Shown here piece after piece: positions 46,001-56,700 of a stretch of 64,000 bases of DNA. The stretch is from positions 1,116,001 to 1,180,000 of the forward strand of contig JAFCMP010000514.1 of NCBI GenBank assembly GCA_017506865.1. Reading direction: 5' to 3'. The notes under the pieces are model-generated. The model saw only the letters and a list, made by a program, of their open reading frames with translations, did no database searches and had not been told where the DNA came from. Both the position numbers and the translations under genes were made by a program. Numbering within the stretch: the stretch's first letter is position 1; each line of letters opens with the position of its first letter. The DNA comes from Tribonema minus (Eukaryota > Sar > Xanthophyceae > Tribonematales > Tribonemataceae).

Positions 46001-48147
46001 AGCAGCCCAGGCTCAGAGCCCCCAGATGTGACGTGCAGCCCGTCTTTTCTTGTGCGAAAAAACATTCTCACAAAGGTTGCGCGCTACTTGAATGAATGCC
46101 ATTGTCTAGTCTAACCGATTTTGGACCACATTTTCAGTTCGGCTGTTTGGCTGTCTCAGGAGGTGGTATAGGATCTGATTGCGGAGACCCTGGACAATGC
46201 AAAACTTAACCCTAAACCTAACCTAACCCTAACCCTAAGGTGCCTCCACCCAACAAGGGCGGTGTGGGGATCTAATCAGGGGACCCTATGGAGGCAGGGG
46301 GTGGATGCGGCGGTCTTATTAGCGCGTTTTCAAGAGGAAGACATGATCAATTCATAATGATCTGGTCATGAATGTGATATGATCATCGTGAGCTGATCAT
46401 GATGGGAAAAAAATTAAAGGTGGTGAAGTTCTAGATGGCAAGGCGTGGCTAGCCGTCAAATTGAATGCCTTCTATCAATAACCGCGGTTGCCGCTGCTGC
46501 GGCAACTGGCCATGAGTCAAACAGTGCCATCATATCCACGGTAGTCAAAAGACTTTTGTGTGCGAGCTTTCAGCATTTGAAGCATGAATGTCATCAATGT
46601 CATCTGTTAGGACTGTTAGCTGATCGTAATGATGAGCTAGCTGATCATGACAATGACCGCGGCCTGATCCAAATCATGAACTGTGAGCTTATCACAATCA
46701 CGAACGTGATTGACCATGTCCGTGACCTGAATCACGACCTATCTGTGAAAACGCAGGTGGTGGACCTCAAGGATGACGACTCATGACCGCGGCCTGCTCA
46801 AACATGAATTGAAACTTGATCGCAATCATGGATATGACCTGATTTATGACCTCTTTTAAATCAACTCAGGTGGCGGACCTGCTCAAGGATGATAAATCAC
46901 GACCGCGCCCCTACTTCAATCATCAATTGCAAGCTGATCACAATCATGAACTTGACCTGATTCATGAACTCTTTTGAATGACACTCAGGTGGTGGACCTG
47001 CTGAAGGACCTCCCGGACCTCACTGTGGACCCCCTGGAGGGCTGCGTGAAGCCCGGCGCGGCGCTCGTTGCCAAGATCACCGACAACCTGGAGAACTACT
47101 ACACCAACATCCACACCACAGCGTTCCCTGCCGGTAAGTTGTAGAATCACAAACTCCAAGTCATCAAATTGAAGTACATTCTCACCACGGCGTACCCCGC
47201 CGGTGAGTCGTAATCGCAAACTTGAAGTTACCAAATTGAGTTGCGCTGATCACCAAGATGATTGGCAAGATCACCGACAACTTGGAGAACTACCACACCA
47301 ACATCCACACCACGGCATTCCCCGCCGGTGAGTTGTAATCACAAAATTGAAATTATCAAATTAAAGTACATCCACAACACAGCATACCTCGCTGATGAGA
47401 GACGTTCTTGTCAGTGGTAGTAGTTTGATAAACTTGAAGTTGGTAATTTGAAGTTCATTCGCACCTCGGCGTACCCCGCTGGTGAGTGACATCTGCGTCA
47501 ACTGTGGCATGTAATTACAAGCTTTTCGTCATCAAATTCAAGTTATCAAATTGATGTGCATCCATACCACGGCGTCCCCCACCGGCGAGTGGTGTCTGCG
47601 TCAGGTGTGGCATCACACTGGAAGTTTTCAATTTCAGTTCACCCACATTGCCTGTGCATGCATCGGCGCACCACCTCCTTCTGCTTTGCCATGGCCGTGC
47701 GCTGCTTCATGAGGCGAGAGCACAGCACACCCTGCCGGCGGCAGATGAGTTTCAAGTGCTAGTGCGAGGTTTCCCTGTTGACGATGTCGACCTGCTGCAT
47801 GCATGCGGCACTCGCAGAACGGGCTACAGGGGGGGGACAGTGGCAGCTGTGGCGAGCCGTCTGTCTGCTTGACTGCCAACGATACAGCTGAGGTGGATCC
47901 GCGCAGCAACTCAAATGAAAGATTGCGAGTGCCTTCGCGGTGTGTTCTTTCCTTACGCTCATCAGAAAACGGGGGTGATCCTGCCCCTCCCCACCGCCCC
48001 CTGGCACACGCACGGCGCACACACACGCCCATGACCTCATCCATTATCATGATTCCAGAGAAGTGATCTCGCTTCACCGCATTGTGTTGTGAATTTGCCT
48101 GCCGACTTGCCCACCACGCAGGTGCTATCCGCGGCCAGGCCCTGTAA
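43043..48147 (+). CDS. CHRD-domain protein 2 (secreted, start exon not found)
   Basis: The exons are 43043-43205, 45617-45755, 46989-47133 and 48122-48147. The two middle exons are 139 and 145 nt, exactly the sizes in CHRD1, with the same phases. Reading: SKCLALACLAAGVAAETMAP and SVAPSAMPSMAPSNAP (hydrophobic leader then APS-type repeats), QALVIEMDGAQEVDGGAPDG, QGTATFTLKD, TMCFSITTNQMDIEMGHIHE, GAVGVDGPVVVDLLKDLPDL, then NLENYYTNIHTTAFPAGGAI and RGQAL before TAA. This is a complete CHRD domain. The initiator Met is not visible; a pure-C tract and CAG precede 43043, so a short upstream exon is expected. Likely role: a secreted or cell-surface beta-sandwich protein, perhaps in the cell covering, which is inference from the leader. 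Confidence 0.87.
43330..44040 (+). repeat. Five copies of CHRD2 first-exon 3' edge
   Basis: The coding MQALVIEMDGAQEVDG with its GGGTGAG donor region recurs at about 43350-43410, 43505-43572, 43660-43735, 43845-43925 and 43980-44035. Spacing is about 150 bases and each linker carries CAGTTACAGTT(G/A)CAGACA. Some donors changed from GGTGAG to GGCGAG. The copy near 43880 is interrupted by a fragment of dispersed repeat B. Confidence 0.92.
44122..44170 (-). repeat. Dispersed repeat A, fragment
   Basis: Reverse-strand head of repeat A (TTTAATCTCGCTCAGGGCGC on the minus strand). Only about 45 bases are recognisable. Confidence 0.65.
44420..44510 (-). repeat. Dispersed repeat B, head fragment
   Basis: The minus strand reads AAGATCGTAGAGCTCTAGGT then GACAAGG, matching the head of repeat B at 58340 and 63145. 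Confidence 0.7.
45085..45520 (+). repeat. Three copies of CHRD2 second-exon 5' edge
   Basis: The exon start GAPDGQGTATFTLKDA recurs at about 45100-45140 (remnant), 45225-45292 and 45437-45510. The last is almost identical to the real start at 45617, including GTGCGCAG before it. In the copies the exon text runs on into AACTTCAACTTGAAGTGTC in place of the real exon sequence. Confidence 0.9.
45895..46022 (+). repeat. Direct repeat of about 62 bases in CHRD2 intron
   Basis: Two imperfect units each contain ATGATAACATCGCGCC or ATGATTACATCGCGCC and end CAGAGCCCCCA. Confidence 0.7.
46205..46242 (-). repeat. Interstitial telomeric repeat, C-rich strand
   Basis: About five degenerate CCCTAA units in CHRD2 intron 2. 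Confidence 0.8.
46340..46985 (+). repeat. CHRD2 third-exon 5'-edge copies in a TGATCA-rich tract, with repeat B
   Basis: Two copies of the acceptor and VVDLLKDD-like exon start lie at about 46753-46785 and 46868-46905. Between them runs a tract dense in TGATCA, ATCATGAAC and TCATGACC palindromes. A full copy of dispersed repeat B lies at 46436-46575. Confidence 0.75.
47140..47595 (+). repeat. Five copies of CHRD2 third-exon 3' edge
   Basis: NIHTTAFPAG|GTGAGT-type edges recur at about 47170-47210, 47238-47335 (long copy including ALITKMIGKITDNLENYHTN), 47365-47400, 47455-47490 and 47552-47592. Linkers carry AAATTGAAGT. Confidence 0.9.
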
Positions 48148-50724
48148 GCCAAGATCATCGGCGACTGCTTCTGATCTGGACCCAAGGGCCCCTAGACATG
48201 CCGGAGCATGGTTTTCCGTAGCAGCCGGCTGCTGCTGCGGCGCTGTTTAATCTCGTCCTTTCCAGCACCCCCTCCCCCCCTACAGCATAAGCGACAGTTG
48301 GATTGGGGCGCGGGGGGGGGCGTACAAGAGTCTTGTGATGTCCTTTCCTCTCGCACTCGTTCTGGCTGTTTCCTGACAATTTGGAGCGTGCGTTTTTTGC
48401 GCGCGGAGCGTGACTCGTGGGCGGTGCGCGCCGCCGCGGCGGGCCGCCGCCTCGTCGACCCACAGTCGACCGTCGTTGAAATGGCACGTGGTTTGATTGA
48501 ACAGCGAGGCATGCGCGCACGCGCCTGTGTGTTTTGCGCCTTGCGTTTGGTTTGCTGCTGTGACTGCTGTATGTAGGGGCACAAGCTGAGCCATAGCATG
48601 AGCAAGTGCTGGTCGTGTTTCAGCTGCGTCAAGATCGCCAGCATGCTTGCTTCCGCGTGTGTGTACAAGTGCGCAGCAGGCAATGAGCGTTGTGTTGCAA
48701 TGAACTTTGTGTTGCATTTGCTCACCCACTTGTGACGCTTTCTTGTCTTGCATCATACGCGCCCCCCTTGAAGTTCACAATGGTGATGTGCCCGGCAATT
48801 TTGCTTCGTACGATGCGCTGATTTCATGACGAGTTGATCGCCGATTACACCAGTTCTTCTCTGTTTGACTGTTTGACTCGCTCCTCTCTTCTAGTCACTC
48901 TGCCACGTCATCTGTAACTGAAACTTTCGTGGGGAGATTGAGGTTGGGTGAGTGGTATGGTGCAGCGCGGGGCGTACGGTCCACAATGCTGCAGCATGAG
49001 GGCTCCATCACATCTGAAGACGCACGACGGCGTCAGCATTCTAACTCTAGGCCACCAACAGCACGAATCAAAGGCAGGTTGACATCCTACACGGCTCTGC
49101 TGCAAGCATTGGCTGCCCTCGACCCAGAATGTGTCAAAAGCTTGCAGTCCTTAGACCCACCTGAACCGCTCGCCAGACAGCCCGCCTCACTATTGCCACT
49201 GACGCAGCGAAGAGAAGTTCACAGCTCGTATCATCGGGCTGGCTCGTATCATCGGTGTACCGGAGGAGCGGCTGGATCGCAAATACACCCCATATGGCGC
49301 TCGCGGGAGTGGGAGCAAGAAGCCGGCGGGCAAGGCGCGATACGGAATGGTGGCGTCGTCGGATACAGATCCGCTGCACTTCTCACCGCTTTGCTGCATT
49401 TTGCATAGGAAGAGGTGCCGGCGCCGTTGGAGCGCTGTGGTAGCGGGAGGGCGTGCGCTGCAGCCCCGGGGCGCTATGGTTTGCATGATGCTGAGCCACG
49501 GGATCAATGCATGATCATCAAGTATGGTCAAGGCCTGACAAGAAGGGAAACTGGTGTATATTCTTATTTAAAATAGGCTGCAATCAGAGTGATAGTTGCG
49601 CGCTTCTCTTTGCCATGTGGCACTGTGAGTGCAGAATGTGCCAACAGCACGAGTGGTCGGCCGCCGTGTACGACTTGAAAGAGCAGAGTTTTGAGCCTCT
49701 GGCTAGAAGCAGCAGGATCTTTGGCCGTACGGGGTACATACTATGGAATCCACCCACTGGACGCCTGCGACTCAAACACGGCGCATTGCTAGATTGTTTG
49801 CATATGCCGCATGATGCAACTCTTCAGCTGCGGCAGGGGGCATGTCGAACCCATTCCTAGGCGACTGTGGCACAGATCGGATTCAGTCAATTCCGTTCAA
49901 GTTTGCGCATCATGCATGTCTTTGCTTTGACCTGTCGACAACAATCACATTTATGAAAAAGTGCGACGCGCCTCACGCAATTTAAATGAGCACACTGTCA
50001 GCGCGTTGATGAACTGCTTGGTAGCTACGGACTGGTGCTGCTAGATGCGTGTATGCTCCATGGTTGGGCACTGGCACATGGCGCGCCCAGTGAGTGCAGC
50101 AGGGACTACCACGTGTACAATGTTGCCATCATGCGTGCACCCTCAGGCTGGCAAGCGTCCGCCTACAACAGCCTGCCACATTCCCTGCATTCCATGCCGT
50201 CTTCAAGGCTTCTGTATTCGTGGCCAATGCCTAGACAAAATGTGCTAGGATGGCTAACACATTGATCTGACATACTTGCATGCATGTCGTCACAGAGTTG
50301 GCTCTCGGACTGGGTGGAACTAAATGGGTGTGTCACAGGCTATGCTGCCTCTCTGTGTCACCAGACTTCGGTACATGCAGTGTACACAGGACGTCCAAGT
50401 CATGAGGGGAAGGCAATGCCAAAATTAAGGCAAAGGCAACAAAGGCACAACCGGGTCAAGTCATGACACGCAAGCCACAGGCCACAAAAGCGGGTCACAC
50501 GACGTTCGTTACGCATAAAGTTCCCGGGAACAGACAGTTCAGTCCCCGAGAACCCTCTTCCCCAGTTGAGTGCTTTGACCCTGAACGCCGGATCTCAGTG
50601 CGTGTCGCAGTGCATCGTGCGGCGTCATGGTTCACCTCAATGATCTTGACCCGCTGCCAGTCCCAGCACAACTGCGCCTAGGCCACTTGCAAACTGCTGC
50701 AGGGTGTTGCTGCCGTGCGACACC
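48148..50724. other. Intergenic between CHRD2 and the secreted repeat protein
   Basis: No convincing gene. A 117-residue open frame at 49507-49860 has no family resemblance. No tandem repeats were recognised. Confidence 0.4.
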
Positions 50725-53700
50725 ATGCGAGGTCTTGCGACAGCAGCCGTCTTATGCCTGGCGTCAGGACTCGAAGGCGAGCAGCTGCTGCAGCGGCGAT
50801 TGCCTCCGAATGCCGACGAGGTCTGCAAGCAGGCACCTGAGGCACCCGAGATCAAGAAGGTCACCACTGGGTGCGTTCAGATCACGTGCAAAGTGAGTGA
50901 GTCAGGCATTGCATGCTGTGAGTTGATCGTTGCAAGCGTCCTGCATTGCCGTTGCCTGCTGCAGCCAACGGTGTAACCGTGATGACGACATGCAACGGCT
51001 CCCTGTCTATGAATGGCGACAGCATCTGACTCTTCCGACCCAGTCCGAGGGAAGATGGACATACAATTCCCCACCTTATGGGTGAGGTACATCAGAGGAT
51101 ACCAGTGCATTGCGTTAATCTTTCAAGAGGACTCTCTCACATTGCATCCAGTGGAGAGCCTGCTGAATCCACACACTGTCAGCCAGCATCAGTTCAGCGC
51201 GTCGCTGTTGGCCCTTACGCCAGTATTATATATTGCTGCGCCCCTTGCACCAGCAGTTTTGCTGGTCGCGTTCGTGGCGCCGTCACGTTTCTTGCAGCGC
51301 TGCAGCAGCGTCGCCATACGCGCATATGCAAATTCTGCGGCTCTTTCTTTCCTGATTGTCCTCCCCTTCTTGTGTTTCCTCTTTCTTTTCAGCCCGACGC
51401 CATAGGCATAGGCGAGCCGTACCACTTGACGGCCAGGTGGTGTGTGGACATGCCGCGGCCGCTGTACGTCCGGTACGACATCATCAACACAAAGACAAAG
51501 GTGACTCTGATTTTTCTCAAAGACAATTGCTGCCGGTCTGTGCCTGCTGGCTGTCCAGTGCGACTGGTCTGTGTGTACATGCAAAAACACAAGTGCAACA
51601 AATAACAAACATGCATGTACTTTGTATTAATTCTCGCTCAGGGCGCGAAAAAGCCCAGATGATGGTCTAACTTGATGCTGCTGTACGGAATCTACGTGTC
51701 GTGTGACTTCTGAAAGTGCCTCAACGACAACAACATGCATGTGCTACTTAGAAGTCAACCGCACTCCTGGGCGCGTTGCAGTCGCGTTGGGCCTGAGAGC
51801 GCAAGCGATCCAGCACAATGGACCACTTAGGTGTGCTCTTCACCTTGGACAAGATGCATCTCACTTACATTTGCTTGAGAGGCGGCAACCCCACGCGACA
51901 TGCAAGATAGGCAGCTCCCACGCTCGTGTACTGCGTGCCTTCGTACGCTCAGCTGACACGCGGGCACAATGTAGCCGTTGCACAGTCGCCCTATCACCTG
52001 CATAGCACAATTGCACTTCACATCTTGCTCTCATCGCAGTAAAAGTCGACCAACTCCCGGCCGCGTCGCAGCCACGCTAGGCCTGAGAACACAAGCGGCG
52101 TGGCATATCTTGTATGCTCTTCAACATGTTATTCATACTTCAATGTAGGAAAAAATCATGTAGCACAGTCACCCGGTCACCTGCAGCGGCACACTTGCAC
52201 TGCGTTACGCGCGCATTGCGCTTGCATCTGACCCCACGCGCCTGACCGCATGCCGCGCCCTCCCCTGCGCAGGAGCTCATCAGCACTGTTGACCACATGG
52301 TCGCGGGCGAAGACGCCAATCACCAGTGCGGCGAGCACACGTTCGAGCAGAAGTTCGACCCCGCATATCCTGCCGGCGCGGGCGGCGGACCCGCCGTTCT
52401 GACGCCGTATAACTTCGCGCACATTGTAAGAGCGCGCGTGATGGAAACTTTGCTGCATGTGTGCGCCGAGGCGCCGTCAATGCGACGCTGCCTTTATTAC
52501 TAGTGTTGACATGAGTTTTGGCGACTGGGCGCACCACAGTGTGATTCACACGCACGCCGTGTAAATATGTCGGGTGTTTCATACCAATGTTACTGCTTAT
52601 ATTGATGCAAGACGTCCCAGAGATCCATCACCAATCTTCTCGCGCTTGCAAGAATACATTCCCTGCTGCGTCTGCAACAGATGTTCCCTGGCAAGTTTAC
52701 AGCCTCATATGCGCAGCATTGAAATTCCCACGGCCCGCTAGCTTTCACCCCTTGGTTTGCCTTGCTCTTTCAAGCAAATGTACTACCCCCCCTCGTCCCC
52801 CCTACATTCAGCTCTCACCCCGCCCATGATCCCCCTTGATTCTTCAGTCAAGTTGACCTCCCCCCCCCCCCCCCCCCTGCCCCCCCTCAACTCCCTTCAA
52901 CTCGCTTCCCGCCCAGGTCTACGCCGCCCCCGTCTGGGGCGACCCCGCGCAGCCCGACGGCTACGTCGAAGACGCATTCCCCAACGTCCTGGGCAAATCT
53001 CACCCCCCCTTGAACCCCCTTGATTTTTCATTTACACTGAACCCCCCTCTGTTACCCCTCCCCTCTATTCAACTTGCGTCCGCTCAGGTCTACGGTTGAG
53101 TTGACCCCCCCCACCCACCCCACCCTTGCCCCCCCCCATTCCCTTCAACTCGCTTCCCGCTCAGGTCTACGCCGCCCCCGTCTGGGGTGACCCCACGCAG
53201 CCCGACGGCTACGTGGAAGACGCATTCCCCAACATCCTGGCGCAAGACGTGTTCTTCTTCGCAGATTACGGTGGCGCCACCGAGGGCGACTGCAATGCGG
53301 TCCCAGACCGTTCCTGGGACGTTCTTGAACCGGTCCCGGGACTGGGCGCCGCCGCCGACGCCGGGGTCAAGAACGTCGACGCCATTAACTTCCCGGCCGT
53401 GCCGGACTGCATCACCCCCGGGGAAAACTGGGACTTGAAGGTGGGGTAGGCATCTACTTTAAGTTATGTTGGTTCAGTAGGGCGAGCGAGCTCGATGACA
53501 CGTGCGCAGGGAGCCTCCCCCTGCTGCACGTGCCGCAGAAAGTGCGGCTGTGGGGCTAGGGTCAAGGCACCTCATCCAGTGTTTGGTGCATACCAGAGCG
53601 TGCTTGGCGCCAGTCAGGTCTGCCCCCGCACCACCGTCTTGAAGTTCAGCAGTTGAAGTCCAGAAGTTGCTCGTCGTGCAGCCAGAGTAACGTGGCAGCG

Positions 53701-56700
53701 CACAACGCGCCCCCGTGTGTCACGGCAGCGACCCTGCGCACGCGTGAACGCACCCTGCAGCAGCGCTTAAATTGCGTGTGCTCACCGCTCCGCGCAGTCC
53801 TGACAGATGTGGGGTAGGTATTGTGAGGTGCTGGTACTTGAACTTCACTCACGCTGCGACACCGCCTCGTTCACTTGGAGTGCCTTGTCAATGCGCCTCA
53901 ACGCTGCTTGCGGCACTGCAATTCAAAAAGCCGACATCGCTTACCTTTATCGTCGTCATGGCCTGATCCAATTCAGCAGCGCTCGACGTGGCGGGCGCCG
54001 ACGCATGCGCGCCCTCCACGGTGGCGCAGAGAGATTTGATCATTTACGTTCATGAAACTCACCCCACACATACACCCTCCATCCGTGACCCAACGTAGGA
54101 GCGCCTTGACATGTTCGAGTTGAAGTTTTCATGGGCACTGTGACGCGTCAGCAATCCCTGCAGTGTGCGTGGAAGGACCCTGTCGCGATCGGTCGCACAG
54201 CGTGCCTCAAAGAGAGCTTGAGGCTATCGTCCAAGCTAGCATACCTACTCCGCATCATGGCAGGCTCCACATTGTCAGACGCTCCAGCAATGCCCACCCC
54301 TATGTGGTTGGCTGTAGAACATACATATTACATCGCAGTATATACATAAGCGTCTTGTTGATGAGCACACATACATGCGCCGTTGCAATGCGTGGCCACC
54401 TCTCCTTCGAGCCCTTAGCACAGCTCAGAGGTACAAGGGTTCCGGTCACAAATCGCGTCCCTCGGCCGCAGCACGGCTCAGTCGCACGGTTGCAGCACGG
54501 CTCAGATAGACCTGCTGAGCACTGCCCAATTTACACGACAAACGCCCAGCACCGTCCCCCCCTTGTACGAGACGCCAACGCATTCAAGCTAACAAGGCCT
54601 GTGGCTTCTTCCTAAAACCTCCGCTTGTGGGCGAGCACTCGACAACGACAACAAGTACAACGTGAAGTATGATATTGAGGTATGTGTTGAAGTTACCAGG
54701 ACTGATGATGTTGAGGTATGATGTTGAGGTACAATGTTTGAGTTGCAATGACAAGCCCCTGTGCTGCCTTGCCCGCGCTCTGACAGGTGCAAGCGCACGT
54801 CGCCAGCCTGCCCGCCGCCGACTTGCACGTTAATTTGCAGCTCGGCACGGGGCCCAACGGCTACCTAGGCGCCAAGGACGCATACGTCGCAGGTGCGACA
54901 TCCTCTATTTGAATGTTGGCGCAGTCGCACTACAGTAGCACTAGGGAACGAGACTAGAATTGCGTCATGCACTATAGATTAGGGGCATTGCCGGTGGGGC
55001 TCCACATAGAGGACCATTTGCGCTACGTGCGATTGCGCCACTTGCGCTTGCGTTGCGCTGCCCGCGCTTGCGCCACCTGCGCTTGCGTTGCTTGAGCTTG
55101 TACTACCTGCGCTTGCGCTACGGCACCTGCGCTTCATGCGCTGTGCCGCTGAGGGGGCGTCGCGTGCTGCGCAGAGCACAGTGCAGCCATCGATACGCCT
55201 GCTGCACGAGATGGGATGCTCAAGCGCCAGCACACAAAGGGTTAGGGTTCGGGTTAGGGTTAGGGTTAGGGTTAGGGTTAGGGTTAGGGTTAGGGTTAGG
55301 GTTAGGGTTAGGGTCAGGGTTAGGGTTAGGTTCTAAAGAAGCCACCGACGAGCAGCTGTATGTTTGCATCACACCTTCAGTAATGACTTGGCGGCCTTTG
55401 TTGATGATATTCACTGGAGATGGAAACAAAGCTTGGCGCACAGCGTTCATGGCGGCTATATGCACTCCTGACGTGTGCTGTGTAGCAAAGCGCCAAGCTG
55501 CTTTAACGGTCAGGGGCCAGGGTCGGTTGTCTACGTCCTCTTGCACGCGGGAGCCAGCGCATTTGGAACGAATGGATGTACTCTGGAGTAGTACACGGCA
55601 TTGTGTACTACTCCGAACACAAGCGGCAGTCGCACATATGGCTTCATAGCATTAGAATGAAGTACATGATGACAAAATCGTGCCTAATATCTCCAAGACG
55701 GCATCGCGTCGGAGGCACCGAAGCTTAACTTTCAAGTGGTGGATTAGACTAGACCAGCAGGGCATACGTGGCCCTGATGCCAGTGGGACATGTTACACTT
55801 TATGCTGTGAGAATGTTCCTAGGTAGTGCGTTTGTGTCATGACAACATTTGTAGTATTACGTCATGGTTGCACCGTCAGTGCCTGCCGCGCATGCGGCGA
55901 GCGACACCCGGGGTACAGCCTTGTCACACTGGAAAAACAGACACATAAAACGGCAATGTCTTTCAGACTGAAGACGACCCCATTTGTCCCTTACTTCAAA
56001 ATCACGATACTCTACTTCATCATTTCCCAGTCAGCACGGCTCTCACAAGCCCCCCCCCCCCCCCCCCAATCCCCCCTCCCCCAGAGGCCAACGCCTTCGG
56101 CCTCAAGAAGGCAGCACCAGACGCCACCCCCGACGACGCCGCCTACTGGGACAACGTCGTCTCCGGCTTCTCGCCGCTGCAGACGCGCAACCTCAAGGCG
56201 GGTGACACTCCCTACATCGTCGCGTTTCTGGTGCCGCCGGGCAGCGAGTACGACGCCACGATACCGGGCGGCTGGAAGACGCTCGCCAAGGAGTATTACC
56301 TGTCGCTCGAGCTGTGCGACGCCGCCGCCGACGACGATCCCGCTGGTGCGTATATACTTCAAACTTGAAGTGCGTATGATCTTGAAGCACGTAGAATGTT
56401 GAAGTATAATGTATGATGTGTTCTTAAAATGTCGAAGTCCCCGGCGGCTGGAGAAGACGCTCGCCAAGCAGTACCACCTGTCGCTGATGCTGTGCGACGC
56501 CGCCGCCGCCGCCGCCGTCGAGCCCGCCGCTGGTGCGTCGACATCATTTTATTTTGAAAGTGGAAGTGTCGATGCTTTGAGGCGTGTATACTTTTAAATT
56601 TTGATTGCTTTACAATTAATCATCTTTTCACGGCAGCTGACAGCGTTCAGACTGTGCAGCACTGTGCTGCACAGGTGCCCATGTCACATGCTCTTTGCAC

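Noticed and set aside
49507-49860. 117-residue plus-strand frame as a gene.
   Set aside because: No recognisable family, no splice partners, and composition like the surrounding non-coding DNA.
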